This document shows positions 52,026-62,882 of a stretch of DNA of 64,000 nt, one piece after another. This DNA comes from Ancylobacter sonchi (lineage in GTDB: Bacteria > Pseudomonadota > Alphaproteobacteria > Rhizobiales > Xanthobacteraceae): contig NZ_JAHBGF010000028.1 of the NCBI RefSeq assembly GCF_018390695.1, forward strand, positions 778,551 through 842,550, in the 5' to 3' direction. The notes beneath the pieces are model-generated. The model did not search any database and was not told where the DNA came from. It saw only the letters and a program-made list of their open reading frames with translations. Position 1 is the stretch's first letter. The number at the start of each line of letters is the position of its first letter. Both the position numbers and the translations under genes were made by a program.

Positions 52026-54968
52026 CAGCGCGGTGCCGGCGCCCTCACCCGCGCGATCGAGCTGCACCACCTCGGCGGCGCAATCCGCCGGCGCCTTGAA
52101 GCGTGTCAGCACCAGCGCCGCGCGCCGGCAATCATCGGCCAGCGCGGCGGGATCGAGCGGATAGGCGACCAGTCGGCCATCACGCGCCGGCAGCACGCAG
52201 CCCAACGCATCGCAACGCGCGGCGACGCTTCCGGCTGGTGGCGAGCTGGCGGATCCCGAAGCGGACGCGAGGGTCGACAGAAGGTCGGCAGCCGTCGCGA
52301 CATCGGAAAGGCCGGGCTGCGGCATCCCAGCCTGCGCCGCGCCGGACGATGGCGCGACGGCGCGCGCAGCGGACTGAGCGTTTTCGAGTTCCGCCGTCAA
52401 CGGGCCCCCGGAATCAGGCCGGGTAGGTCCCTGCCCGGAAGCCGGTGCATTGTTGGGCGGGCGCGAAGAGGACGCTGTCGCGGACGGCCCGGCGCCCGCC
52501 GCCGGCGGCGGGACAGGACTGACGGCGGAGGCGGTCGGTGACGCGGCGTTCGGGGAAGCTTGAGTGTCCGGGGGAGGTATCAAACCGCTCGCCAACAGGG
52601 ACGCTCCCGCGGATAGCTGCGCGTCGATCGGCGGCGGGACACGACTGACGGCGGGGGCTGTCGGCGACGCGGCGGTCGGGGAAGCTTGAGTGTCCGGGGG
52701 AGGTTCCAAACCGCTCGCCGACAGGGACGCTCTCGCGGATAGCTGGGCGTCTATCGGCGGCGGGACAGGACTGACGGCGGGAGCGGTCGGCGACGTGGCG
52801 TTCGGGAAAGCTTGAGTGTCCGGGGGAGGTTCCAAACCGCTCGCCGACAGGGGCATTGTCGCGGACGGCACCGCGGCCGCTGGTAGTGCCGGGACGCGAC
52901 CCGCGGCGGGGGCGGTCGGCGAGGTGGCGGTCGGGGAAATCGGAGATTGCGAGGGGCGTATCAAACCGGCCACCACGCCACTCGCCGGCACCGTCTCCCG
53001 CCTGATCGTCGTCCTGGCCGCCCCAGCCGCCTCCCCTGCCGCCACGCCCTTGCCGCGCCGGCCCTCGGCCGAGAGCCATTGCTCGGCGGCGAAGCGCTCG
53101 GCGAGGCCCTTGCGGCGGTCGCCCATCAAAGCGAGCTCGCCGCCCGGGCCGCGCACCGCCACCGTCCGCGCCTGTGCATCGATCAGCACGTCGAGCGGGC
53201 GGGCGGCGAGGATCGGCCCGCCGGCGGCGAGCGCCAGCAGCGCCGCGGCCAGCGACAGGCGCGTGCGCAGCAGGCACAGGGCGAGAAAGGCCAGGGTGAT
53301 CAATACCAGGCTGGCCAGCGGCATAGCCGGCACGCCGCCATCGGCGCCGGGCAGCGCAGCCACCCAGCGCGCGACGGCGTTCATGGCGTCGATGCCCCAG
53401 CCCATCACCCGGAAGGCCGGCCCCTCCCAGCCGAACGGCATGGCCAGCGTGCCGACGAGGCCGGCCGGCATGATCACGAAGCTCACCAGTGGCGTGGCGA
53501 CGAGATTGGCGATGAGGCTCAGCGGCGCGAGGCGCTGGAAATGGTAGGCGGCATAGGGCGCGGTGGCGAGCCCGGCGGCCAGCGAGGTCAGCGCCAGAGC
53601 CGCCAGCCAGCGCGTCGGGCCGGAGGCATACCACGGCACCCGGCCGGTTCCGGCGGCAAGGAGCCGGCGGCCGCCGCGCTCATAGACGACGATCAGCGCC
53701 AGCGTGGCAGCGAACGACATCTGCGCGCCGGGATCGAGGATCGCCCAGGGGGTCAGCGCCAGCACGATGAGCGCCGCCAGCGCCAGCGTGTGCAAGGTGA
53801 GCGCCGGGCGGCCGAGCATCACGCCGCACAGCACCAATAGCGTCATCACATAGGAGCGCTGCGTCGCCACCTCGGCGCCGGACAGCAGCAGGTAGTAGGT
53901 GGCCGCAAGCAGCGCCGGCACCGCCGCCCAGGCCTTGATCGGCCGGGTGAGCGCCAGCCCCGGCCACAGGGCGAGCAGCGCCCGGGCGAGGAAGAACACC
54001 GTCGTCGCCACCAGCGCCATGTGCAGGCCGGAGATCGACAGGATGTGCGACAGGCCGGAGACGCGCATCGCCTCTTCCAGCGGCTCGGGCACCTGGCCGC
54101 GAATGCCGGTGACCAGCGCCACGGCGACGCCGCCGGCCTCGCCCGGCAGCACGGTGCGGATGCGCGCCGCCATGGCCTGCCGGCTCGCCTCCAGCCAGGC
54201 GGAAAAGGCGAGCGCAAGGTCGGGCGGCGACGGCGCCGGCGTCTCGCGCCACTTGCCGACCGCATAGCCGGTGGCGCCGATGCCCTCGAACCACGCCGCC
54301 CGGCCGAAATCGAAGCCGCCGGGATAGGCCGGCCCCGGCGGCGCGGCGAGATCGGCACGCAGGCTCACATGCGTCCCGACCGCGGGCGGGCTCGCCGTGG
54401 CGAGCGCGATGCGCACGCGCTGCGGCGTCACTTTGGGCGGACGGTCGAAGCCGCTCACCTTCAGCACGATGCGGCTGCCGCGCGGGCGCAGCTCGGCCTG
54501 CTCGACCATGCCGCTCACCGTGACGCCGGCGAGCGGCGCCGCCAGCACCGGATGCGCCATGCGCTGCACCTGCAGGCTGGCGAGGCCGAAGCCGGCCGCC
54601 ACGCTCGCCGCCAGCGCCAGCGCGTGAAAGGCGAAGGGCCGGGCCCGCAAGGCAAGGGCGAGGCCGAGCAGCACCAGGAAGGCCGCCGGCCCGGCATAGG
54701 GCGACGGCTCGGCGGCGGCGCCGAGATAGAGGGCGATGCCGAGCGCGAAGCCGACCGGCAGGAACAGCGCGCCGCGCCGGTCTTCCACCTCGCGTGCCAG
54801 CAGGACACCGAGCGCGCCGGCGAGCCGCACCGGCAGAGGCGGCCGGGTGCCGCCGGCAAGGGCGACCGGAAGCGCAGGCGCGTGACCGGGCGCATGGACA
54901 GGCATGGGCACGGCGACCGCCTGCCCCCCTGCCCGCGCCCTCGCGCGCCCGACGCGATCGCCCGCCAT
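51945..54968 (-). CDS. comEC: ComEC/Rec2-type competence membrane protein with repeat insert
   Basis: A 1007-residue inner-membrane protein forming the DNA-uptake channel in competent bacteria. It has an N-terminal DUF4131-like region with TM helices (about 50-150), an OB-like segment (about 165-260), and a competence domain (about 310-610) with [16 protein letters not shown] and [14 protein letters not shown]. The C-terminal region starts [24 protein letters not shown] and ends with [21 protein letters not shown]. Between these lies a Pro/Ala/Ser-rich insert of roughly 200-250 residues, much of it 42-residue tandem repeats. No metallo-beta-lactamase motif is seen. ATG 54968 was chosen over GTG 55031. 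Confidence 0.92.
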   Translation of the reverse strand: MAGDRVGRARARAGGQAVAVPMPVHAPGHAPALPVALAGGTRPPLPVRLAGALGVLLAREVEDRRGALFLPVGFALGIALYLGAAAEPSPYAGPAAFLVLLGLALALRARPFAFHALALAASVAAGFGLASLQVQRMAHPVLAAPLAGVTVSGMVEQAELRPRGSRIVLKVSGFDRPPKVTPQRVRIALATASPPAVGTHVSLRADLAAPPGPAYPGGFDFGRAAWFEGIGATGYAVGKWRETPAPSPPDLALAFSAWLEASRQAMAARIRTVLPGEAGGVAVALVTGIRGQVPEPLEEAMRVSGLSHILSISGLHMALVATTVFFLARALLALWPGLALTRPIKAWAAVPALLAATYYLLLSGAEVATQRSYVMTLLVLCGVMLGRPALTLHTLALAALIVLALTPWAILDPGAQMSFAATLALIVVYERGGRRLLAAGTGRVPWYASGPTRWLAALALTSLAAGLATAPYAAYHFQRLAPLSLIANLVATPLVSFVIMPAGLVGTLAMPFGWEGPAFRVMGWGIDAMNAVARWVAALPGADGGVPAMPLASLVLITLAFLALCLLRTRLSLAAALLALAAGGPILAARPLDVLIDAQARTVAVRGPGGELALMGDRRKGLAERFAAEQWLSAEGRRGKGVAAGEAAGAARTTIRRETVPASGVVAGLIRPSQSPISPTATSPTAPAAGRVPALPAAAVPSATMPLSASGLEPPPDTQAFPNATSPTAPAVSPVPPPIDAQLSARASLSASGLEPPPDTQASPTAASPTAPAVSRVPPPIDAQLSAGASLLASGLIPPPDTQASPNAASPTASAVSPVPPPAAGAGPSATASSSRPPNNAPASGQGPTRPDSGGPLTAELENAQSAARAVAPSSGAAQAGMPQPGLSDVATAADLLSTLASASGSASSPPAGSVAARCDALGCVLPARDGRLVAYPLDPAALADDCRRAALVLTRFKAPADCAAEVVQLDRAGEGAGTALRLEPDGRWRRIEARPPDGTRPWLPGS
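52490..52965. repeat. 126-bp tandem repeats within comEC
   Basis: The marker CTTGAGTGTCCGGGGGAGGT recurs at 52559, 52685 and 52811, exactly 126 bp apart, with more diverged partial units on both sides. The encoded 42-residue unit has the pattern [35 protein letters not shown]. Copies near the middle are nearly identical, implying recent expansion. Confidence 0.92.
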
Positions 54969-55125
54969 GTCCCCCACGTCCCCCGTACGATCCTGTGCCG
55001 CCGACCTCTTGTCGTCGACCTCTTGCCGCACGGCGTCTTTTCCCCGCTCGCGCTCCTATGGTACACGCACGCATCCCGACCGCTACCGCCCGCGACGCTG
55101 CGCCGGGCGACGACACGGAAAGCCG

Positions 55126-56562
55126 ATGTCCGACACCGTCATTACCCGCTTCGCCCCCTCCCCGACCGGCTTCCTCCATATCGGCGGCGCCCGCACTGCG
55201 CTGTTCAACTGGCTGTACGCCCATGCCAAGGGCGGCAAGATGCTGCTGCGCATCGAGGACACCGACCGCCAGCGCTCCACCCCGGAAGCGATCGACGCGA
55301 TCATCGACGGCCTGTCCTGGCTCGGCATCGACTGGTCCGGCGACGTCATCTACCAGTTCGCCCGCGCCGCGCGTCACCGCGAGGCGGTGGAGCAGATGAT
55401 CGCCGCCGGCCACGCCTATCCCTGCTACGCCACCGCCGCCGAGCTGGAGGAGATGCGCGAAACCGCCCGCAAGGAAGGCCGCGCCCCGCGCTATGACGGC
55501 CGCTGGCGCGACCGCGATCCCGGCGAGGCGCCTGCCGGCGTCAAGCCGGCCATCCGGCTGAAGGCGCCGAACGAGGGCGAGACGGTGATCGACGACCTGG
55601 TGCAGGGCCGCGTGGTGTTCCAGAACAAGGAACTCGACGACCTCGTGCTGCTGCGCTCGGACGGCACGCCGACCTACATGCTCTCGGTGGTGGTTGATGA
55701 CCACGACATGGGCGTCACCCACATCATCCGCGGCGACGACCATCTCACCAATGCCGCCCGCCAGACGCAGATCTACCGCGCGCTCGGCTGGGACGTGCCG
55801 ATCATGTCGCATATCCCGCTGATCCACGGGCCGGACGGCGCCAAGCTCTCCAAGCGCCATGGCGCGCTCGGCGTCGACGCCTATCGGGCGATGGGCTACC
55901 TGCCCGCCGCGCTGCGCAATTACCTCGTCCGCCTCGGCTGGAGCCATGGCGACCAGGAGATCTTCTCCACCGAGGAGATGATCTCGCTTTTCGATCTCGA
56001 CCGCGTCGGCCGCTCGCCGGCCCGCTTCGACTTCGCCAAGCTGGAAAACATCAACGGCCACTACATGCGGGCGACCCCGGATGCCGAGCTGATGGCCGCC
56101 ATCGACCAGCTGCTGCCGCACCTGCCGAACGGCGCCGAGATCGCCGCCGCGCTCACCCCGGAAAAGCGCGCGCAGTTCCTCGCCGCCATGCCCGGCCTGA
56201 AGGAGCGGGCAAAGACGCTGATCGAGCTGATCGACAGTGCCGGCTACATCGTCAAGCAGCGCCCGCTCGACATGGAGGAGAAGGCCAAGGCACTGCTCAC
56301 CGACGACGCCCGCGCCCTGCTCGTCGCCACCCATGCGGCGCTGGCCGAGACCGGCGAATGGACCGCCGCCAGCACCGAGGCGGCGGTGCGCACCGTCGCC
56401 GAGGCCCGGGGCGTGAAGCTCGGCGCCATCGCCCAGCCGCTGCGCGCCGCCATGACCGGCCGCACCACCTCCCCCGGCATCTTCGACGTGCTGGCGGTAT
56501 TGGGGCGCGACGAGTCGCTGGCGCGCATCGCCGATCAGGCGCCCGCCGGACGGGCGGCCTGA
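55126..56562 (+). CDS. gltX: Glutamyl-tRNA synthetase
   Basis: A 478-residue class I synthetase charging tRNA-Glu. The HIGH-like motif is in [20 protein letters not shown] at the N-terminus, the KMSKS-like motif is KLSKRHG near residue 243, and [21 protein letters not shown] lies near 205. ATG 55126 fits the family; the frame is open to 54904. gltX is divergent from comEC, and gltA follows on the same strand. Confidence 0.97.
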   Translation: MSDTVITRFAPSPTGFLHIGGARTALFNWLYAHAKGGKMLLRIEDTDRQRSTPEAIDAIIDGLSWLGIDWSGDVIYQFARAARHREAVEQMIAAGHAYPCYATAAELEEMRETARKEGRAPRYDGRWRDRDPGEAPAGVKPAIRLKAPNEGETVIDDLVQGRVVFQNKELDDLVLLRSDGTPTYMLSVVVDDHDMGVTHIIRGDDHLTNAARQTQIYRALGWDVPIMSHIPLIHGPDGAKLSKRHGALGVDAYRAMGYLPAALRNYLVRLGWSHGDQEIFSTEEMISLFDLDRVGRSPARFDFAKLENINGHYMRATPDAELMAAIDQLLPHLPNGAEIAAALTPEKRAQFLAAMPGLKERAKTLIELIDSAGYIVKQRPLDMEEKAKALLTDDARALLVATHAALAETGEWTAASTEAAVRTVAEARGVKLGAIAQPLRAAMTGRTTSPGIFDVLAVLGRDESLARIADQAPAGRAA

Positions 56563-56810
56563 GGTCGTACGACGAAGTGTTGATGCAGGTGCGAAAACCG
56601 CGAAACGCCCTGCCGTTACTGGATTTCGATGTTATTGGCCTACCGTGTCCGCTGCGCTTGCGAGCACGGTTCGAAACCGTTACGACTTTACGCGTCCAGC
56701 CACTGGGGAGCATAGAAGGCCCCTCGGAAACGGCTGCCGCACAACAAGGCGAGAACCCCCGCCGACGCGCTCCGCTTCGTTCGGTCCATTGACTCTCAGG
56801 GAGACCCCGC

Positions 56811-58121
<1,311 letters not shown>

Positions 58122-58180
58122 GGCGGCCGGCGGTGGAGGACGGCGCAAATCGTCCTCCGCTCAGGCACCGACGCTGATAC

Positions 58181-58215
58181 AATCCCCGCCTCCGGCACCG
58201 GATGGCGGGGATTTT
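58181..58215 (+). terminator. Rho-independent terminator after gltA
   Basis: Stem AATCCCCGCC (58181-58190) pairs with GGCGGGGATT (58204-58213), with a TCCGGCACCGGAT loop that can itself pair, followed by TT in the plus direction. It lies 60 bp after the gltA stop and between the convergent gltA and lpxB genes. Confidence 0.75.
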
Positions 58216-58282
58216 CGTTTCCGGGGTCGTTGTTTGCAGGGACCGTGATCGTTCCCGGCTCAGGCGCCGGGAGGCCGCGCCC

Positions 58283-59470
58283 CTAGGGCGCCGTCGGCGC
58301 CGGCCGGCCGGCCACTTCCAGCACTGCGCGGGCGGCGCGCCGGCTTGGCGTCTCGCCATCGACGCCCATCAGTTCGCCGAGCCGTTCGAAGGCGGCGAGC
58401 TGCGCCTCGCGCTCCGGCCCGCCCTCGATCAGCCGGGCAAGCACCGCCGCCATCGCCGGCGGATCGATGTACCATTGCAGATATTCCGGGATCGCCTTCT
58501 CGCCGAGGATGAGGTTGGGCAGGATCGCCGAGGTGATGTTCAGCACGTGATAGGCGAAGCGCGCCTCCAGCCAGTGGACCCGGTAGGTGGCGATGGAAGG
58601 AATGCCGGCGAGCGCCAGCTCCAGCGTCACCGTGCCGGAAGCGGCGAAGGCGGCGCGGGCGCGGCGGAAGGCGGCGTGCTTCTCCGCCTCGTCGACGACG
58701 ATGCGCGGCGTCACCGTCCAGCCGGCCACCATCGCCCCCACCTCGGCCCGCCGGCGCGGCAGGGTCGGCAGCACCAGTTCGAGGTCCGGCACCTGCGCCA
58801 CCAGCCGCGCCAGCACATCGCCAAACAGCGGCCCCAGCCGCTGCAGTTCCGAGCGGCGGCTGCCCGGCAGCACCAGCAGCAGCGGCGGCTTGCCGTCGCG
58901 CCGCAGCGCCTCCTCGGCATTCGGGCGGATCTCGTCCAGCATGCCGAGCAGCGGATGGCCGACATAGGTGGTCGGCGGCCCGTCGAGCCGCGCCATCACC
59001 TCCGGCTCGAAGGGCAGCACCGCCAGCACCCGGTCGACATCCGGCTTCATCGCCTTTGCCCGCCCGGGTCGCCACACCCACACGGTGGGCGCGACATATT
59101 TGACGATCGGCAGATCCGGCAGTCGCGACCGCACCTTGTGGGCGACGCGGTGGGTGAAGTCCGGCGCGTCGATCAGCACCAGCACGTCGGGGCGCGCGCG
59201 CACCACGGCGTCGGCGGCCTCGCGCAGGCGCTTGAGGATGCGCGGCAGGCCGGCGACCACCTGCCCGACGCCGATGGCGGTGATGTCGTCCATCGGGAAC
59301 AGCGAGGCGAGGCCGGCCGCCTCCATGCGCGGTCCGCCGATCCCGGTGAAAGCTATGGCGCCGCCGGTGAGCACGCCGAGTTCGCGCATCAGCCCGGCGC
59401 CCAGCACGTCGCCCGACTCCTCCCCGGCAATGAGGAAGACCGACAGCGGCCGCGCCGGCGCCTGGCTCAT
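58283..59470 (-). CDS. lpxB: Lipid-A-disaccharide synthase
   Basis: A 395-residue glycosyltransferase joining UDP-2,3-diacylglucosamine and lipid X. Hallmarks: FLIAGEESGDVLGAGLMREL near residue 12, FTGIGGPRMEAAGL near 40, LVLIDAPDFTHRVAHKVR near 95, YVAPTVWVWRPGRAKAM near 120, YVGHPLLG near 170 and LVLPGSRRSELQR near 198. The start overlaps the lpxI stop by 4 bp. It is the last gene of the lpxD-fabZ-lpxA-lpxI-lpxB operon. Confidence 0.97.
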   Translation of the reverse strand: MSQAPARPLSVFLIAGEESGDVLGAGLMRELGVLTGGAIAFTGIGGPRMEAAGLASLFPMDDITAIGVGQVVAGLPRILKRLREAADAVVRARPDVLVLIDAPDFTHRVAHKVRSRLPDLPIVKYVAPTVWVWRPGRAKAMKPDVDRVLAVLPFEPEVMARLDGPPTTYVGHPLLGMLDEIRPNAEEALRRDGKPPLLLVLPGSRRSELQRLGPLFGDVLARLVAQVPDLELVLPTLPRRRAEVGAMVAGWTVTPRIVVDEAEKHAAFRRARAAFAASGTVTLELALAGIPSIATYRVHWLEARFAYHVLNITSAILPNLILGEKAIPEYLQWYIDPPAMAAVLARLIEGGPEREAQLAAFERLGELMGVDGETPSRRAARAVLEVAGRPAPTAP

Positions 59471-60426
59471 CGGCCCGTCTCCCCGTCGGCTTCCGGCGCG
59501 AATCCGTAGATGAACAGGCCGGCCGCATCCGCCGCGCGGATCATCGCCGCGAGATCGGTAGCGATCACCCCGCCAGCCTCGACCGCGATGCCGGCGAGCC
59601 CGGCCGCCGCCGCGCCCTCGACGGTGGCGACGCCGAGCGAGGGCAAATCGAAGCGCCGATCCTGCGCGACCTTCGGCACCTTCACCAGCACGCCGGACGG
59701 CGCCCGGCGCCGGATACGACCATTGGAGCGGAGTTCGGCGCAACGGCGCAGCATCAGGTCGGTGCCCTCCGCCGCCTCGACGGCGACGACGTGCCGGTTG
59801 ATCACCACCAGCCCCTGGCCGATATCGAGCGGCCCCATCACCGCGAGCGCGTGGCGGCCGGTGAGCACGTCGTCGAGCTCATCGCGGCCGAGCGCCACCC
59901 GGCCGAGCTGGCCGGCCGGCACCAGGATCTCCGGCGCGACCTCATGGGCGCCGAGCAGCCGGAAGCCGGCATCCTCGAACGCCTCGCCGACGCCGGTAAG
60001 CAAATGATTGTCGCCGCCGCGCAGCATGCGGAAGATGCGCGGCAGCTGCCGCACCATCTCCCAGTCGAACTTCACGTCCAGGAGGCGCGGGCGCAGCACA
60101 TTGCCGATGAACACCACGTCGCGGCAGCCGCGCCGACGCATCTCCGCGCAGAGCTTGCCGAACTGGCCGAGGGCGATCCAGCTGTGCGGCCAGGCCTCCA
60201 CGGCGGGATCGGCTAGGCCGCGCAGGGCGAAGAGATGCACCCGCCGTCCGGCGCGCGTCGCCGCCTCGGCGACCGCCAGCGGGAAGGCGCCGCCGCCGCA
60301 GATGATGGCAAGCGGCTCGCCGCTTGGCTCGCCGCCCTGCCGATCACCGTCCACGGCGGCGGGCGCGGCGGTGGCGAGCCCGGGAGCCTCAGGCGGCGTC
60401 GGGCTCGGCGCCATTGTCGTCGGCAT
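59467..60426 (-). CDS. lpxI: UDP-2,3-diacylglucosamine pyrophosphatase LpxI (DUF1009)
   Basis: A 319-residue enzyme producing lipid X from UDP-2,3-diacylglucosamine, replacing LpxH in alphaproteobacteria. It shows LAIICGGGAFPLAVAEAATRAGR near residue 40, DVVFIGNVLRPRLLDVKFDW near 105, RGGDNHLLTGVGEAFEDAGF near 138 and a DUF1009 C-terminal half with VKVPKVAQDRRFDLPSLG near 252. The N-terminal 35 residues are Pro/Ala-rich and may be shorter if ATG 60414 is used. The start lies inside the end of lpxA by up to 38 bp, implying coupled translation. Confidence 0.94.
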   Translation of the reverse strand: MPTTMAPSPTPPEAPGLATAAPAAVDGDRQGGEPSGEPLAIICGGGAFPLAVAEAATRAGRRVHLFALRGLADPAVEAWPHSWIALGQFGKLCAEMRRRGCRDVVFIGNVLRPRLLDVKFDWEMVRQLPRIFRMLRGGDNHLLTGVGEAFEDAGFRLLGAHEVAPEILVPAGQLGRVALGRDELDDVLTGRHALAVMGPLDIGQGLVVINRHVVAVEAAEGTDLMLRRCAELRSNGRIRRRAPSGVLVKVPKVAQDRRFDLPSLGVATVEGAAAAGLAGIAVEAGGVIATDLAAMIRAADAAGLFIYGFAPEADGETGR

Positions 60427-61219
60427 CGGCGGGAACGGTGAGGCGGCGCTTGCCGGCGGTGCGGACGAACTCGACGATCCGCATGACATTGGCGTTCTCG
60501 CCGAAGTGCTCGGCCACGCGATCCGTGCGCTGCGCCAGCGTGCCGGCGCCGTAGAACAGCTCGCGATAGGCGCCCTGCAATTCGCGACGCTGCTGCAGCG
60601 TAAGGCCGCGACGCTTCAGCCCGGTATAATTGAGCGAGCGCAGCCCCGGATGACCTTCCATCATCAGGCCGAACGGGATGACGTCGAAATGCACGCCGCA
60701 CATGCCACCGATCATCGCGCCCTCGCCGATGCGGGTGAACTGGTGCACCGCGGCCAGCCCGCCGATGAACACGTTGTCGCCCACCGTGACATGGCCGGCC
60801 AGCGTCGCGTTGTTGGCGAACACCACCCGCTCGCCGATCACGCAGTCATGCGCGACGTGGCTGCCGACCATGAAGAAGCCGTTGGCGCCAACCCGCGTCT
60901 CCATGTGGCCACCGACGGTGCCGATGTTCATCGTCACATGCTCGCGGATGACGCACCGCTCGCCGACGACCAGCCGGCACGGCTCGCCCTTATAGTGCAC
61001 CGACTGCGGCGGCTGGCCGAGCGAGGCGAAGGGATAGACCACCGAATGGGCGCCGATCTGCGTGTGGCCGGCCACCACGACATGGGAGATGAGCCGGACG
61101 CCCTCGCCGAGCTCGACATTGGGGCCGACGGTGCAGAACGGACCGATCTCGACGTTCTCGCCCAGCACCGCGCCGTCCTCGACCAGCGCGGTGGGGTGGA
61201 TGCGTGCAGTGCCGCTCAT
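60389..61219 (-). CDS. lpxA: Acyl-ACP:UDP-N-acetylglucosamine O-acyltransferase
   Basis: A 276-residue left-handed beta-helix trimer performing the first step of lipid A synthesis. Hexapeptide repeats run from about residue 5 to 180 ([34 protein letters not shown]), with [22 protein letters not shown] and the catalytic-His region [16 protein letters not shown] sequence (here [16 protein letters not shown] near 117). A helical C-terminal domain (about 190-255) carries [20 protein letters not shown]. It overlaps fabZ by 4 bp. Confidence 0.97.
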   Translation of the reverse strand: MSGTARIHPTALVEDGAVLGENVEIGPFCTVGPNVELGEGVRLISHVVVAGHTQIGAHSVVYPFASLGQPPQSVHYKGEPCRLVVGERCVIREHVTMNIGTVGGHMETRVGANGFFMVGSHVAHDCVIGERVVFANNATLAGHVTVGDNVFIGGLAAVHQFTRIGEGAMIGGMCGVHFDVIPFGLMMEGHPGLRSLNYTGLKRRGLTLQQRRELQGAYRELFYGAGTLAQRTDRVAEHFGENANVMRIVEFVRTAGKRRLTVPADADDNGAEPDAA

Positions 61220-61689
61220 TTGCCGCCGCCCTGGGCGATCATCGCCCCGACTTCGGCCTCGGCAACCAGCTGGCCGTCGACCTTGGCCTCACCACGGAAC
61301 CACCACATGTTGCGGCGTTTGGTCATCTGCGTCATGTGGTACTCCAGTACATCGCCCGGCACCACCGGCCGACGGAACTTCGCCTTGTCGATGGTCATGA
61401 AATAGACCAGCGACGGCTTGCCGCCCTCGGCCCGCTCGAACAGGCAGATGGCCCCGGCGGTCTGCGCCATGCCTTCGAGGATCAGCACGCCCGGCATCAC
61501 CGGGTTGTCCGGGAAATGGCCCTGGAAATGCGGCTCGTTGGCGGAGACGTTCTTGATGCCGACCGCACGCTTGTCGCCCTCGATGCCGACGATCTTGTCC
61601 ACCATCAGGAACGGGTAGCGGTGCGGCAGGGCGGCGAGAATCTTCTGGATGTCCGCCGCGCCGAGACTGGTTTCGGCCTGTTCGCTCAT
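61216..61689 (-). CDS. fabZ: 3-hydroxyacyl-ACP dehydratase FabZ
   Basis: A 157-residue hotdog-fold enzyme dehydrating 3-hydroxyacyl-[20 protein letters not shown] near residue 17 and the catalytic segment [26 protein letters not shown] near 50-75 (His and Glu) are clear. It competes with LpxA/LpxD for 3-hydroxyacyl-ACP, which fits its place between them. It overlaps both lpxD and lpxA by 4 bp. Confidence 0.97.
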   Translation of the reverse strand: MSEQAETSLGAADIQKILAALPHRYPFLMVDKIVGIEGDKRAVGIKNVSANEPHFQGHFPDNPVMPGVLILEGMAQTAGAICLFERAEGGKPSLVYFMTIDKAKFRRPVVPGDVLEYHMTQMTKRRNMWWFRGEAKVDGQLVAEAEVGAMIAQGGGK

Positions 61690-62795
61690 GAGTTCTTCTG
61701 TCCTTCGTCAGCGGCCCGCCCGGTCCCGCGCTCGGCACGGGCTAGGCGCTGGACCGCCATCACCTCCCGGAACCAGTCCCGCATCGGCTGAGCCGGGGAA
61801 CCGCCCCATTCGACGCCCGGCGGGACGTCGTTCTTCACATTGCTGGTCGCCGCGATCCTCGCGCCGTCGCCGATGCGGACATGGCCGATCACCCCGACCT
61901 GCCCGCCCAGCATGACGAAATCGCCCAGCGTCGCGCTGCCGGCGATGCCGGTCTGCGAGACGATGACGCAATGCCGCCCGATCACCACGTTGTGGGCGAT
62001 CTGTACGAGATTGTCGATCTTGGTGCCCTCGCCGATCACCGTATCGCGCAGGCCGCCGCGGTCGATGGTGGTGGAGGCGCCGATCTCGACGTCGTTCTGC
62101 ACGATCACCCGGCCGATCTGCGGCACCTTGGCGTGGCCGCCGGCGCCGCCGACATAGCCGAAGCCGTCCTGGCCGATGCGCACGCCCGGATGCAGGATCA
62201 CCCGGTCGCCGAGCAGCGCGTTGAGCACGCTGGCGCCGACGCCGATGGTGCAGTCGCGCCCAACGCGCACCCCCGGCCCGATCACCGCGCCGGCGGCGAC
62301 GATGCTGCCGGTGCCGATCTCCGCGCCCGGGCCGACCACCGCGCCGGGATCGACGGTGACGCCGTCCTCGAGCCGCGCCTGCGGGTGCACCATGGCGCCG
62401 GCAGCGACACCCGACTGGCCGAACACCGAGGCCGGCCGCAGCGAGGAGGGATAGAGCGCGCGGGAAAACGCGACGAAGGCGGCGTGCGGGCGCTTCACCA
62501 CCACCGCCGCCACGCCGGCCGGCACTGCATCGATGAAGCGCTCGCCGATCAGGCAGACGCCGGCGCGGGTGGCGCGCAGCGCCGGCACGAAGCGGGCGCC
62601 GTCCATGTAGGTGACGTCGTCCGGCCCGGCATCCTCCAGCGAGGCGATGCCGGAGACGTGACATTGCCCCCGCCACGCGTCCTTCGGGGCATCGGCCAAC
62701 CGGCCTCCGACCAGCGCGCAGAGTTCGTCGAGGGAAAAGCTCCGCACCGGACGGTGGAAAAGAGGATCAGCCGCTGACTGCATCGTGCCGGACAT
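61686..62795 (-). CDS. lpxD: UDP-3-O-acylglucosamine N-acyltransferase
   Basis: A 369-residue left-handed beta-helix acyltransferase adding the second 3-hydroxyacyl chain in lipid A synthesis. N-terminal uridine-binding domain (about 15-105: [27 protein letters not shown]), then hexapeptide repeats (about 110-320) with the catalytic-His segment [21 protein letters not shown] and [20 protein letters not shown]. The ATG at 62795 or 62783 is the likely start; the longer frame is not family-like. bamA lies 87 bp upstream on the same strand. Confidence 0.95.
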   Translation of the reverse strand: MSGTMQSAADPLFHRPVRSFSLDELCALVGGRLADAPKDAWRGQCHVSGIASLEDAGPDDVTYMDGARFVPALRATRAGVCLIGERFIDAVPAGVAAVVVKRPHAAFVAFSRALYPSSLRPASVFGQSGVAAGAMVHPQARLEDGVTVDPGAVVGPGAEIGTGSIVAAGAVIGPGVRVGRDCTIGVGASVLNALLGDRVILHPGVRIGQDGFGYVGGAGGHAKVPQIGRVIVQNDVEIGASTTIDRGGLRDTVIGEGTKIDNLVQIAHNVVIGRHCVIVSQTGIAGSATLGDFVMLGGQVGVIGHVRIGDGARIAATSNVKNDVPPGVEWGGSPAQPMRDWFREVMAVQRLARAERGTGRAADEGQKNS

Positions 62796-62882
62796 GCCTG
62801 TCGCCCAATGAACCGACGGCCCGGGCGAGCCGGGCCGTCGTATTCCGCCAATGATGTGGCCGCCAAGGATCGGGCGCAAACC

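Noticed and set aside
52490..52965. comEC repeats as a CRISPR or mobile element
   Set aside because: Units are contiguous 126-bp in-frame repeats without unique spacers or terminal inverted repeats.
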